A stretch of 64,000 nucleotides of DNA from assembly GCF_900215465.1 (NCBI RefSeq), contig NZ_OBEH01000001.1, forward strand, positions 496,001-560,000, written 5' to 3'. Within the stretch, counting starts at the first letter, position 1. Each line of letters opens with the position of its first letter. The notes beneath the pieces were generated by a model. The model made no database searches. It worked only from the letters and a program-made list of their open reading frames with translations, and was not told the DNA's origin. The DNA is from Flagellimonas pacifica (GTDB lineage: Bacteria > Bacteroidota > Bacteroidia > Flavobacteriales > Flavobacteriaceae). Shown here one piece after another: positions 8,900 through 17,935 of this stretch. The position numbers and the translations under genes were made by a program.

Positions 8900-10453
8900 A
8901 TGTCAAAAATAGCAATGACTTTTGGGATAGATAAAGCCCTAAAACAACTTGGGCTGTCAGAAATAAATGACGGCACCTCAACAGGTTCTAATTATTTTAG
9001 TTCAGGCGAAGCCATTTCCTCTTATTCACCAGTTGATGGTGCTCTTATAGGAAAAGTAAAAACTACTTCTTCTTCAGATTATGAAAAAGTGATGGAAACT
9101 GCCACATCTGCTTTTACAACATGGCGCTTAATGCCTGCCCCCCAGAGAGGAGAAATTGTAAGACAGTTTGGGGAAAAGCTTCGCGAGCTTAAAGAACCTT
9201 TGGGGAAATTGGTTTCTTACGAAATGGGAAAATCATACCAAGAAGGACTAGGTGAAGTTCAAGAAATGATAGACATCTGCGATTTTGCAGTGGGCCTTTC
9301 AAGACAATTACATGGTTTGACCATGCATTCCGAGCGTCCGGGACACCGCATGTACGAACAATACCATCCTATGGGAATTGTAGGTATCATTTCCGCTTTT
9401 AATTTCCCAGTTGCTGTTTGGGCATGGAATACTGCTCTTGCCTGGGTATGTGGAGATGTATGTGTTTGGAAACCTTCAGAAAAAACTCCAATGTGTGGGG
9501 TAGCCTGCCAGAATATTATTGCACAAGTCCTAAAAGACAATAATCTTCCTGAAGGAATTTCTTGTCTAATAAATGGTGATTATAAGGTCGGTGAACTTAT
9601 GACCAACGACAATCGTGTTCCTTTAGTTTCTGCAACCGGTTCCATCCGCATGGGAAAAATTGTGGCCCAAGCAGTGGCTGCAAGGTTAGGGAAATCTTTA
9701 TTGGAATTAGGGGGCAACAATGCCATTATTGTAACTCCAGATGCAGATATTAAAATGACCGTAATAGGTGCTGTATTTGGCGCTGTTGGTACCGCTGGAC
9801 AACGTTGCACCTCTACCCGTAGATTAATCATTCATGAATCTATATATGATAAAGTAAAAGATGCTATTGTCGATGCTTACAAACAAATAAGGATTGGAAA
9901 TCCTCTTGATGAAAATAATCACGTCGGCCCATTGATAGATACAGATGCCGTGAATATGTATAAAAAAGCATTAGAAGAGGCTAAAGCTGAAGGCGGCAAA
10001 GTTTTGATTGAAGGAGGTGTATTTGAAGGAGATGGTTATGAAAGTGGGTGTTATGTAAAGCCTGCTATCGTTGAGGCTAACAATTCGTATAAAATTGTGC
10101 AAGAAGAGACCTTTGCCCCTATCCTTTATCTTTTAAAATATTCTGGAGAGGTTGAAAATGCCATTGCCCAACAAAATGGCGTGGTACAGGGATTGTCTTC
10201 AGCAATTATGACCAATAATTTAAGGGAAGCTGAACGATTTTTGTCTTCTTCAGGAAGTGATTGTGGCATTGCCAATGTAAATATTGGAACCTCTGGCGCA
10301 GAAATTGGTGGAGCTTTTGGAGGTGAAAAGGAAACAGGTGGAGGCCGTGAAAGTGGTTCTGACGCATGGAAAATTTATATGCGAAGACAAACCAACACCA
10401 TAAACTATACTACTGAATTGCCCTTAGCACAAGGGATAAAATTTGATTTATAA
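8900..10453 (+). CDS. amaB: ALDH7-type aldehyde dehydrogenase (AASADH-like)
   Basis: An NAD-dependent aldehyde dehydrogenase of 517 residues. Its closest pattern is the ALDH7 / L-aminoadipate semialdehyde (piperideine-6-carboxylate) dehydrogenase family, used in lysine catabolism. Signs are HPMGIVGIISAFNFPVAVWA, the cofactor motif region VWKPSEKTP, the catalytic Glu in LLELGGNNAI, the catalytic Cys in GQRCTSTRR and the C-terminal FGGEKETGGGRESGSDAWK. It has its own promoter 35 nt upstream. A role in oxidising a kynurenine-pathway semialdehyde is possible from its position but is inference. Confidence 0.88.
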   Translation: MSKIAMTFGIDKALKQLGLSEINDGTSTGSNYFSSGEAISSYSPVDGALIGKVKTTSSSDYEKVMETATSAFTTWRLMPAPQRGEIVRQFGEKLRELKEPLGKLVSYEMGKSYQEGLGEVQEMIDICDFAVGLSRQLHGLTMHSERPGHRMYEQYHPMGIVGIISAFNFPVAVWAWNTALAWVCGDVCVWKPSEKTPMCGVACQNIIAQVLKDNNLPEGISCLINGDYKVGELMTNDNRVPLVSATGSIRMGKIVAQAVAARLGKSLLELGGNNAIIVTPDADIKMTVIGAVFGAVGTAGQRCTSTRRLIIHESIYDKVKDAIVDAYKQIRIGNPLDENNHVGPLIDTDAVNMYKKALEEAKAEGGKVLIEGGVFEGDGYESGCYVKPAIVEANNSYKIVQEETFAPILYLLKYSGEVENAIAQQNGVVQGLSSAIMTNNLREAERFLSSSGSDCGIANVNIGTSGAEIGGAFGGEKETGGGRESGSDAWKIYMRRQTNTINYTTELPLAQGIKFDL

Positions 10454-10497
10454 AAAAGAAAAGGCCGCCTATTTCCATGAACACTTAATAGGCGGTC
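10452..10497 (-). terminator. Minus-strand terminator between ALDH and the small ORF
   Basis: An 11-bp stem including one G-U pair (10463-10473 with 10487-10497) is followed, on the minus strand only, by an 11-nt T-rich tract interrupted by one C. On the plus strand the T tract is missing, so the signal terminates leftward transcription. That implies a minus-strand transcript to its right. Confidence 0.7.
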
Positions 10498-10513
10498 TCT
10501 CAAACCAACTAAA

Positions 10514-10648
10514 CTAACTCAAATTTAAATTAAACCCTATTCCAATGCCGGAACTTCGTCGGGAGAAATAGGGTTCCTTACCTAATATATAACCACTAAG
10601 ATCCGCATATTTACAATTCTGGGTAAATGCTAAAGTATCGTTGGTCAT
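10514..10648 (-). CDS. Candidate small protein, 44 residues
   Basis: An ATG at 10648 opens 44 codons ending in TAG, just before a minus-strand terminator. The peptide begins MTNDTLAFTQNCKYADLSGY and ends with SSGIGIGFNLNLS; there is no signal peptide or clear domain. The same stretch contains a 9-bp perfect inverted repeat (10533-10541 with 10567-10575), so a structured small RNA is the alternative reading. The rest of the 345-bp gap holds a palindrome at 10771-10783 (GTGTTATAAACAC) just before the next gene. Support is the matched terminator, not homology. Confidence 0.4.
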   Translation of the reverse strand: MTNDTLAFTQNCKYADLSGYILGKEPYFSRRSSGIGIGFNLNLS

Positions 10649-10798
10649 AAAAAGTGTATGGTTGGTTTCTTTTAATACATTTCTTGTTTTCCAAAAGTGC
10701 TCAACTAAACTCTAAACACCTCACTTTCTTGGTTTTAAATGCCAAATTTTAGCATTTTTTTAATACTTTGGTGTTATAAACACTAATTTTCGTTACTA

Positions 10799-11350
10799 AT
10801 GACAACAAAGACTTCCTACCTCTTAGGGATATTTGCCGCTATAGTTATTGGTACGTTACTCTATCAAAAACTCTGTGTGGGCTGCATAATTCCCCAAAAA
10901 CCTATGAATTCTGATAAAGAAAGTTTACTGGATTCGGGGCCAGTTAAATCCTTAATATCTCCTTTTTTGGTTAATGATGGAACGTATACTCACGAAGTCA
11001 ACGACAATTTTGACTTCTATCTTTCTAGCCCTTCTTTTATTATGCCCATTTCAGATGAGCTAAAAGATGGCATTGCAAACCTTAAAGATTATCTGGATTC
11101 TAATCCTGAAAAAATTATTGCTCTAACTGGAGTTTATACAGAAAATGAAGAAAACAACACTCCCTATGCAAATTTGGGATTAGCTAGAGCGAACTCCGTA
11201 AAGAACCATCTTGCATTGAGTGGCATTTCCACTACCCAAATCAACACTTTTGGTAAATTAATGCAAAACTTAGTGGCCGAACAGGATGTTTTATCGGGCC
11301 CTATTTTATATGCTTTTTCTGAAATGATTTCGGAACAGCAACAACATTAA
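10799..11350 (+). CDS. OmpA-like domain protein
   Basis: A 183-residue protein with an N-terminal hydrophobic anchor (LLGIFAAIVIGTLLY). The C-terminal domain (about 70-180) looks like a divergent OmpA/MotB peptidoglycan-binding fold: a beta-strand, a helix DELKDGIANLKDYLDSNP, ALTGVYTENE and LGLARANSVKNHLALSGIS, with the usual R-A-x-x-V-x-x-x-L pattern. The downstream HhH protein is 30 bp away and likely in the same operon. A perfect 13-bp palindrome (10771-10783) precedes the start and could be an operator. Confidence 0.75.
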   Translation: MTTKTSYLLGIFAAIVIGTLLYQKLCVGCIIPQKPMNSDKESLLDSGPVKSLISPFLVNDGTYTHEVNDNFDFYLSSPSFIMPISDELKDGIANLKDYLDSNPEKIIALTGVYTENEENNTPYANLGLARANSVKNHLALSGISTTQINTFGKLMQNLVAEQDVLSGPILYAFSEMISEQQQH

Positions 11351-11380
11351 ACTAAACATTCAACCTCTAAACTATATAAA

Positions 11381-11944
11381 ATGAATCTTGAAAATCTGAA
11401 TATCTGGTGTTGGGTCATTCCTGCATTGGTTGGAATCATAGCTGGAGTTCTTGGCTACCTTATAGGAAAGGGGTCAAATACGTCCGTAACGGGAAATACA
11501 GCAAATATTAATGTTCTTGAAACAGAAAATGCAAAACTGAAAACAGAGCTTGAAAATTGTAACAAGAAACTCTCTGCTGCGGCCACCTTGCCGAAAACCA
11601 AAGTTACCCCAGCCTCATTAGCAGCATCAGTCCCAACTGCTGACTCTTTTGATGCCGAAGCAGCAAAGGCGGCATTTGGAAAAAAAATAAAAGAAAATGA
11701 CCTCAAAATAGTTGAAGGCATTGGCCCAAAAATCGAAGAACTTTTCCACGGTTTTGGAATTAAAACCTGGAAGGACCTATCAAAGGTCTCAACAACAAAA
11801 TGCCAAGAAGTTTTAGACTCTGGTGGTAGTCGCTATCGTATCCATGACCCTGCCTCATGGCCCATGCAGGCCAAAATGGCGTATAAAGGACAGTGGAAAG
11901 AACTGGTCAAATGGCAAGACATACATAAGTCCGGAAAGTATTAG
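11381..11944 (+). CDS. Membrane-anchored helix-hairpin-helix protein
   Basis: The 187-residue protein has one N-terminal transmembrane helix (about 9-28, WCWVIPALVGIIAGVLGYLI). A coiled-coil-like stretch (ETENAKLKTELENCNKKL) and an Ala/Thr-rich linker follow. The C-terminal domain is a helix-hairpin-helix fold: LKIVEGIGPKIEELFHGFGI and WKDLSK. Similar domains occur in membrane proteins annotated as flap-endonuclease-like, but no nuclease residues are visible, so only DNA binding or structural packing can be suggested. It pairs with the OmpA-like gene upstream. Confidence 0.8.
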   Translation: MNLENLNIWCWVIPALVGIIAGVLGYLIGKGSNTSVTGNTANINVLETENAKLKTELENCNKKLSAAATLPKTKVTPASLAASVPTADSFDAEAAKAAFGKKIKENDLKIVEGIGPKIEELFHGFGIKTWKDLSKVSTTKCQEVLDSGGSRYRIHDPASWPMQAKMAYKGQWKELVKWQDIHKSGKY

Positions 11945-11970
11945 TCCCTAAAAGTAAAAATGTCAAAGAA

Positions 11971-12001
11971 AAAGAAGTTGACCAAATAGGTCAGTTTCTT
12001 T
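11971..12001. terminator. Bidirectional terminator between convergent genes
   Basis: A 13-bp stem with two G-U pairs (AAAGAAGTTGACC with GGTCAGTTTCTTT) and a 5-nt loop has an A-rich left flank and a T-rich right arm. It sits between the HhH gene and the convergent desaturase gene and touches the desaturase stop codon. Confidence 0.55.
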
Positions 12002-12995
12002 ACAACATACCATTGGCTTCTACCCATTTAAACTTGTATTGGTCCTCTCCAAATTGCATTCGCCCAGCAATTCGCTCAAGTCTCCCAGGCAGATTCATAA
12101 GGTAGTCTCGTGCTTTTTCTGCCTGTTCAGAAAGTCCGTTCAAGTTTCCAATTTCCCAATAGTTGTTCAACTTCTGTAAGATTTCAATATAATCTTGGGC
12201 CGTATAAACCCCTAGACGTTGTGCACAGTTGGAAAATTGTTCGAATGCCACACCAATACTTTCTCCAGATTCCCTTAGAAAATGCGCTGGCATCACTATC
12301 TTTCTTTTCATCATATCAGCAAAGGCTTCGATCATTCCATTAGGGTCCTCTCCCAAAATTGTCTTTACAAACTCCCGATATGCCAAATGATGCCTCATCT
12401 CATCTCCAGCAATAATGGAACACATTTTTCCCAACAGCTTATTCCCTTTCTTTTTGGCCATTTTACCAACACGCTTGTGTGAAATATTTGTTGCCAACTC
12501 TTGAAAAGACGTATAAACAAAGTTTTTATAGGGGTCTCTATCCGTGCCAATATCAAAACCGTCTGCTATTAAATGTTGGGTCGTGATCTCCACTTCTCTC
12601 ATGTTAACCCTTCCAGATAAATAGAGGTATTTGTTTAATACATCTCCATGCCTGTTTTCTTCAGCAGTCCATGCCCTTACCCACTTGCTCCAACCATTGT
12701 CACGACCATCATGTTGATCAACTCCTTCAACATCCATTAACCAAGATTCATAGGTTGGCAAGGCTTCCTCTGTTATGGTATCGGCCACAAGTGTAACCCA
12801 AAAATCGTATCCCAATTCTTTGGCCTCTTCTCTAATTTGCTCTGTTTCGCTAAAAAAATCATCGCTTTGGGAGTCAGGTAAAAAATCACTCGGTTGCCAT
12901 ATTTCTTCTATTGGAACAAGAAAAGAATCCATAAATCCCTGAACTTGTGGCTCAATCGCCTGCATCACCTCCAAGCGGATATTTTTTAACGACAT
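12000..12995 (-). CDS. Acyl-ACP desaturase
   Basis: A soluble diiron desaturase that introduces a double bond into acyl-ACP. Both iron-ligand motifs of the stearoyl-ACP desaturase family are present: EENRHG and DEMRHH, each an ExxH-type pair, with WVRAWTAEENRHGDVLNKYL as the first context. The length of 331 residues fits bacterial members. It is monocistronic, with a terminator immediately after its stop. Confidence 0.92.
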   Translation of the reverse strand: MSLKNIRLEVMQAIEPQVQGFMDSFLVPIEEIWQPSDFLPDSQSDDFFSETEQIREEAKELGYDFWVTLVADTITEEALPTYESWLMDVEGVDQHDGRDNGWSKWVRAWTAEENRHGDVLNKYLYLSGRVNMREVEITTQHLIADGFDIGTDRDPYKNFVYTSFQELATNISHKRVGKMAKKKGNKLLGKMCSIIAGDEMRHHLAYREFVKTILGEDPNGMIEAFADMMKRKIVMPAHFLRESGESIGVAFEQFSNCAQRLGVYTAQDYIEILQKLNNYWEIGNLNGLSEQAEKARDYLMNLPGRLERIAGRMQFGEDQYKFKWVEANGML

Positions 12996-13049
12996 AAATT
13001 GTTTTTTGCAAAGGTCTTTATTATAATCTGATTATCGGGTGGTATTGTC

Positions 13050-13775
13050 TTAATTTCTTCCCTTTTCCCCAGGATAAAAAGTATGTACTGGATCACTTTG
13101 CCAAAATTCCTTGGTTTCAACATCCATTGCGGTTAATCCTCCCATGAAAGCTGCTCCTGTATCAACATTCCAAACATTGGCTCCATGTTGTGGCACTACA
13201 ATACCTTTTTTTGAAAGTGGAGTATGTCCAATAAAAATCTCCTTATAATGAATCAATCTATTAGGAAAATCTTTGTCTTCTGGAGATAATTTAGGATCAA
13301 TAGCTTTTGCCAATTCCCATAAGGTACGGTCCCAATAAAACAATTGATCAAAATATTCAAAATCTACCCCTTTTAAATTGGTATAGCCCGCATGTAGATA
13401 AAGTCTATTTGTACTGTCCAAAAAATAATTTTCCAGGTCAGCATAAAATTCCAAATGACTCTGCCAGTTCTCCCTTTTATCATTTAAATACGAATTTCGG
13501 GTAGCCATGCCTCCATGGGCCAACCATTGCGGATTTTCTTTTTTGGTCAATAACCATTCCCTACAAAGTTCATCATGGTTCCCACGAATAAAAGTGCACT
13601 TATGTTCAGTCTTTAATTCCAATAAAAAATCAATGGTCTCCACCGCGGTGCTCCAGCCATCTACATAATCTCCCAAAAAAATAAGATGGTCATTAGGCCT
13701 TACATTGGCACGGATCAACAACTGCTCCAATGCTTTCATACCTGAATGTATATCCCCAATAACCAAAGTGCGCAT
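13050..13775 (-). CDS. Calcineurin-like metallophosphoesterase
   Basis: A 241-residue phosphoesterase of the bacterial PPP / Ser-Thr phosphatase type. The metal ligands are visible in order: GDIHSG (residues 7-12), FLGDYVDGW, IRGNHDE and later IGHTPLSK and a His in VPQHGANVWNVDTG. A longer frame reaches 13868, but the ATG at 13775 puts the first strand MRTLVIGDIH at the N-terminus, as usual. It is divergent from the fructokinase gene. Confidence 0.88.
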   Translation of the reverse strand: MRTLVIGDIHSGMKALEQLLIRANVRPNDHLIFLGDYVDGWSTAVETIDFLLELKTEHKCTFIRGNHDELCREWLLTKKENPQWLAHGGMATRNSYLNDKRENWQSHLEFYADLENYFLDSTNRLYLHAGYTNLKGVDFEYFDQLFYWDRTLWELAKAIDPKLSPEDKDFPNRLIHYKEIFIGHTPLSKKGIVVPQHGANVWNVDTGAAFMGGLTAMDVETKEFWQSDPVHTFYPGEKGRN

Positions 13776-13932
13776 GGTAAAATTTTTCGCAATGATACAT
13801 ACAAACCAACTTATTCCAGAAAGATTACTGTAAAATTTTGTTGCTGTTGACAAACGTTTCCTCAACAAAAAAATAGATAACTTTTGGTTGCTGGAAGATT
13901 TTCTGTGTACATTGTAATATTGTATTTATAGT

Positions 13933-14880
13933 ATGAAGAAGGTTTTTTGTGTTGGGGAACTGCTCATAGACTTTGTGGCAGAAAAACAAGGAAGTGACCT
14001 TTCCAAAGCAAATGAATTCACCAAAAAAGCAGGTGGCGCGCCCGCAAATGTGGCCTGCGCAGTTGCCAAACTTGGAGGAAAGGGAGTTTTTGTAGGAAGT
14101 GTGGGCCAAGACCCGTTTGGAGGTTTTTTATTGAACACTCTAAAGAAGGAGGGAGTAGATATTTCTTTGGCTCAAGTTTGTGACACATTTACGACCCTAG
14201 CTTTTGTTTCTTTGGCAGCGAATGGAGAGCGTGATTTTGTTTTTAGTAGAGGAGCCGATAAAGAACTTACCTATGATCCAAATGTTAGAAAAGCTTTTCA
14301 AGGGAGTCTACTACATTTAGGAGCCGCCACTGCACTTTTAGGAGGTTCTTTGGAAAAAGCCTATGGCAAATATCTTTTTGATGGGCTTATGAAGGATATG
14401 TTTATAAGTTTTGACCCTAATTTTAGGATTGATCTGTGGAAAGGCAATCAACAGCAGTTTATTAAAAAATGCATGCCTTTTATTGAAAAATCCCATTTGT
14501 GTAAGTTCAGTCTTGAAGAGGCACAATTGCTCTCGGGAAAAAACGATCTTGATGAAGCCTGTGATTTTTTCCATGAAATGGGCACCAAAATTATTACGGT
14601 AACCCTTGGCGAAAAAGGCACTTTGTTGAGTGTTAAAGATTTCAGGAAAATTGTGCCCAGTAAAAAAATAAAGCCTATTGACACCACAGGCGCCGGTGAT
14701 GCATTTATTGGATGTTTATTGTATCAAATTGCCAATCTGGATAATTTTGACCAAGCCTTGAAAGATCATCAATTATTGTCAGAAATGGTGGAAACAGCTA
14801 ACAAGGCGGGAGCCATTACCACAACCAACTATGGTGCTATTCCTGCTTTACCAAACAAATCCCAGCTTGAGGCCTTATGA
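13933..14880 (+). CDS. PfkB-family fructokinase
   Basis: A ribokinase-family sugar kinase of 315 residues. The N-terminal GGAPANVACAVAKLGG signature and the C-terminal DTTGAGDAFIGCLLYQ signature, with the catalytic Asp and anion hole, are intact. The gene overlaps the amylosucrase start by four bases (ATGA). Amylosucrase releases free fructose from sucrose, so phosphorylation of fructose is the natural role; the substrate is inferred from this coupling. Confidence 0.88.
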   Translation: MKKVFCVGELLIDFVAEKQGSDLSKANEFTKKAGGAPANVACAVAKLGGKGVFVGSVGQDPFGGFLLNTLKKEGVDISLAQVCDTFTTLAFVSLAANGERDFVFSRGADKELTYDPNVRKAFQGSLLHLGAATALLGGSLEKAYGKYLFDGLMKDMFISFDPNFRIDLWKGNQQQFIKKCMPFIEKSHLCKFSLEEAQLLSGKNDLDEACDFFHEMGTKIITVTLGEKGTLLSVKDFRKIVPSKKIKPIDTTGAGDAFIGCLLYQIANLDNFDQALKDHQLLSEMVETANKAGAITTTNYGAIPALPNKSQLEAL

Positions 14881-16802
14881 ACCAAACTGCTGTACATCGT
14901 TTAATTTCCTCACAGGCCAAAGAGAAAAGTCCAGAAAACCTTTTTAATCTTAGATTAAATGCAAATCTTGGCCATATACAGCATTTATTCCATTCGCTTT
15001 ATCCTGAAGAAAAATATCATAGTACGTTTAAAAACCTGCTCTCTTTACTACCTAAATTATTTGCGTCCAGAACAGAAGAATTGAAACTTCAAGATCTGGA
15101 AAGACTGTCTTATGGAAATTGGTATCAATCTGAGCAAATGGTGGGCATGCAACTTTATGTTGAGCACTTTAACAAAAATCTGAAAGGATTAAAAAAGAAA
15201 CTCCCTTATTTCAAAGAACTAGGCGTCAATTTTCTCCATCTCATGCCCATTACTCCCCGACCAAAAGGAGAAAATGATGGAGGTTACGCTGTAAATAATT
15301 ATTACGAAGTAGACAAAAAATACGGTACAACAAAAGAACTTTTGTCCCTTACAAAAGAGTTAAGGAGTGAAGATATGTTCCTGATGTTGGATTTTGTCGT
15401 TAACCATACCTCCGATGAATTCTCTTGGGCCAAAAAAGCCAAGGCCGGAAACAAAAAATATCAGGATTACTATTATACATTCAGTGATGACAGCATTCTC
15501 AAAGAATATGAAAAATCCATGCCTGAGGTTTTCCCAGAAATCTCTCCAGGAAATTTCACTTTTAATCCTGAAATGGACCGATGGGTCATGACCGTATTTA
15601 ATAGTTATCAGTGGGATCTTAATTACACCAACCCTGAAGTTTTTCTGGAAATGCTGACCAATTTGGTTAAAATGGTCAATCAAGGTGTGGATGTGGTACG
15701 TTTTGACGCATTGGCTTTTCTCTGGAAAAAAATGGGAACAATATCCCAAAATCTTCCAGAAACGCATGTGTTGGTTTCCTTGTTTAGAATGTGCCTTCAA
15801 ATTGTTGCCCCAGGTGTTATTGTTTTGGCCGAAGCTATAGTTGCCCCAAAAGAAATCATCAAATATTTTGGGGAAGGCCTTAGAAAAGGAAACGAATGTG
15901 AAATTGCCTATAATGCCTCTTTGATGGCTTTACTTTGGAATTCCATTGCAACAAAAAAAACACTCTTGCTGCATAAAAGCTATACCAACATCGCTACAAA
16001 ACCAGTGGATTGCACTTGGATAAATTATATTAGGTGCCATGACGATATTGGCCTTGGGTATGATGACAAACATATCCAAGAAGTAGGTTGGAACCCACAA
16101 CAGCACCGCAAATTTTTACTGGATTATTATTGTCAGAATTTAGATTGGTCGCCAGCAATGGGGCTACTCTTTATGTATAACCCAAAAACTGGAGATGGAA
16201 GAATTACGGGTAGTGCCGCTTCACTTTTAGGGCTGGAAAAAGCATTAGTTTCAAAAAACAATAAGCTCATCAATGAAGCGATTTCAAAAATCATAATGCT
16301 TCATGGTATCATCCTTGCCTATGGAGGCATTCCGATGGTTTATGCAGGAGACGAGATTGGCACATTGAACGATTATTCTTTTAAAGAGGATGTTGCCAAA
16401 AAAGATGATAGTAGATGGGTGAATAGGCCAAAACAAGATTGGAATCTTATTTCAAACTTAGAAGATAAGACCCTTGCCCAATCCAAAATATTCAAGACGC
16501 TTAAAAAGTTAATCGCTGCACGAAAGAAATATCCAGTTTTTGCAGATAACAATAATCTGGTTATCCACCGGACTGGCAACGATCATATTTTTGCTTTTGA
16601 AAGAACTGGGGAAAACAGCGGGCTTTTAGTTCTATGTAATTTTGATGAAACACAGCAAGTGGTAGAGCCAAGTTGGATACGGAAGCTTGGGTATTTCAGT
16701 AAAGGAGGGCCCAAAGATTTGGTTCTGGACAAAAAAATAGTGGTTAATAGTGGTTTATTGAGCTTAAAACCATATCAGATTGTATGGTTGAAAAAAGGCT
16801 AG
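14877..16802 (+). CDS. Amylosucrase-type GH13 enzyme
   Basis: A 641-residue GH13 subfamily 4 enzyme that acts on sucrose, either transferring glucose to an alpha-glucan or hydrolysing it, and frees fructose. The family pattern is followed throughout: GVNFLHLMPITPRPKGENDG, DFVVNHTSDE, FNSYQWDLNYTNP, the nucleophile Asp in VVRFDALAF, the acid Glu in LAEAIV, the transition-state Asp in RCHDDIGLG and YAGDEIGTLND. No signal peptide is seen, so it is cytoplasmic. It is translationally coupled to the upstream kinase. Amylosucrase and sucrose hydrolase cannot be told apart here. Confidence 0.9.
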   Translation: MNQTAVHRLISSQAKEKSPENLFNLRLNANLGHIQHLFHSLYPEEKYHSTFKNLLSLLPKLFASRTEELKLQDLERLSYGNWYQSEQMVGMQLYVEHFNKNLKGLKKKLPYFKELGVNFLHLMPITPRPKGENDGGYAVNNYYEVDKKYGTTKELLSLTKELRSEDMFLMLDFVVNHTSDEFSWAKKAKAGNKKYQDYYYTFSDDSILKEYEKSMPEVFPEISPGNFTFNPEMDRWVMTVFNSYQWDLNYTNPEVFLEMLTNLVKMVNQGVDVVRFDALAFLWKKMGTISQNLPETHVLVSLFRMCLQIVAPGVIVLAEAIVAPKEIIKYFGEGLRKGNECEIAYNASLMALLWNSIATKKTLLLHKSYTNIATKPVDCTWINYIRCHDDIGLGYDDKHIQEVGWNPQQHRKFLLDYYCQNLDWSPAMGLLFMYNPKTGDGRITGSAASLLGLEKALVSKNNKLINEAISKIIMLHGIILAYGGIPMVYAGDEIGTLNDYSFKEDVAKKDDSRWVNRPKQDWNLISNLEDKTLAQSKIFKTLKKLIAARKKYPVFADNNNLVIHRTGNDHIFAFERTGENSGLLVLCNFDETQQVVEPSWIRKLGYFSKGGPKDLVLDKKIVVNSGLLSLKPYQIVWLKKG

Positions 16803-17935
16803 TTGTATTTCACTTTTCTAAGTATTCTTAAAGATTCTTTCAAAGATTCATATACCTTTTTATCGTTCGCTTTTAGAATTGGTCTTGCCAATTCCATCTG
16901 TTCCCTCGCCTCTTCAAATCCGTTTAGATAACAAATAAGATATGTGGCAGGCAAATGTGATAGGTCTACCTCTTCGGCTTTGCTCAAAGTAATTTTCTTT
17001 TCAACTTTTTGCAAAAGTGAATTATTGGAATTCAACACGTGGTGAAGTGTCTTTTTATCATATTGTGGGGGTTCAAAAACCAACTTGCTATTTATAGCAT
17101 AGTTGCCATTTTCAGAGAAAGTAATGACCATTTCTTCCAGGGGATAATACTTTTGCTGTGAGCCCAATCCAAGTTGCACAAATTCCAATGTAGTAAAAGA
17201 ATTCTCATTATATGTAATGGTAATCTCATCCAAAGCAGAATAAAACAATTTTACCTGCTCATTGATCAATTCAATATCCACCCTTGAATAGTAGATTTCA
17301 TTATTTATGGTTTTTTTATTTCCAGCCCAACAGACCACAAACTGTTCTTTAAATACTTTATAATTACTAGTTAGATCTGCATGTCTATGGTTTATAAAAT
17401 CGATCACCGCATCCAATGTCAGTTCAATATTGTTCCGGGCGTGCTGTTCAATGGTAGCTACAACCTCTGAATTTATATCCTTTAGCACAATATCAAAAGC
17501 TTTAGGTAGACTAATGCTCCCTTCTCTAAAAAATACTGCCCCCCCGTAATACTTCCATATATTCTTTTTGAGTGCACATATTTTTGCACCAGACCTTATC
17601 GTGACCAGACCAACAACTTTCCCCTCGGGCAGATGTGGGAATGGAATGTTTTCATAAGAAATAATGGGTGGGTTATCCAAATATGCGTTTACCAAGTTTT
17701 GGATTTTGCTATCATCAAAAAAATCAACACCAACAATTGCATTATCCTCATCCTCAACGCCGATTACAATAAAGGAATTGTTTTTTGGATTACTGTTTGC
17801 CAATGCACAAACATGTTTTAAGAACTTGGCCTTACCCTCTTTTTCACCTATCGATATAAATCTTTTTTTGTCATAAAAACTATTCTCATCATTATGCGCT
17901 AAAAGATTCTTTACCAGTAGGCGTTTATTGATCAT
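16799..17935 (-). CDS. AlbA_2-domain putative DNA/ATP-binding protein
   Basis: A 378-residue protein. Residues about 15-140 form an AlbA_2 (Schlafen-type, formerly AAA_4) domain: EKEGKAKFLKHVCALANSNP, FIVIGVEDEDNAIVGVDFFD and FFREGSISLPKA. The remainder is a family-specific region without recognised motifs. Cellular role is unknown; relatives are annotated as ATP-binding or transcriptional regulators. Its start overlaps the SDR stop by four bases, indicating an operon, and its end overlaps the amylosucrase end on the other strand. Confidence 0.8.
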   Translation of the reverse strand: MINKRLLVKNLLAHNDENSFYDKKRFISIGEKEGKAKFLKHVCALANSNPKNNSFIVIGVEDEDNAIVGVDFFDDSKIQNLVNAYLDNPPIISYENIPFPHLPEGKVVGLVTIRSGAKICALKKNIWKYYGGAVFFREGSISLPKAFDIVLKDINSEVVATIEQHARNNIELTLDAVIDFINHRHADLTSNYKVFKEQFVVCWAGNKKTINNEIYYSRVDIELINEQVKLFYSALDEITITYNENSFTTLEFVQLGLGSQQKYYPLEEMVITFSENGNYAINSKLVFEPPQYDKKTLHHVLNSNNSLLQKVEKKITLSKAEEVDLSHLPATYLICYLNGFEEAREQMELARPILKANDKKVYESLKESLRILRKVKYN

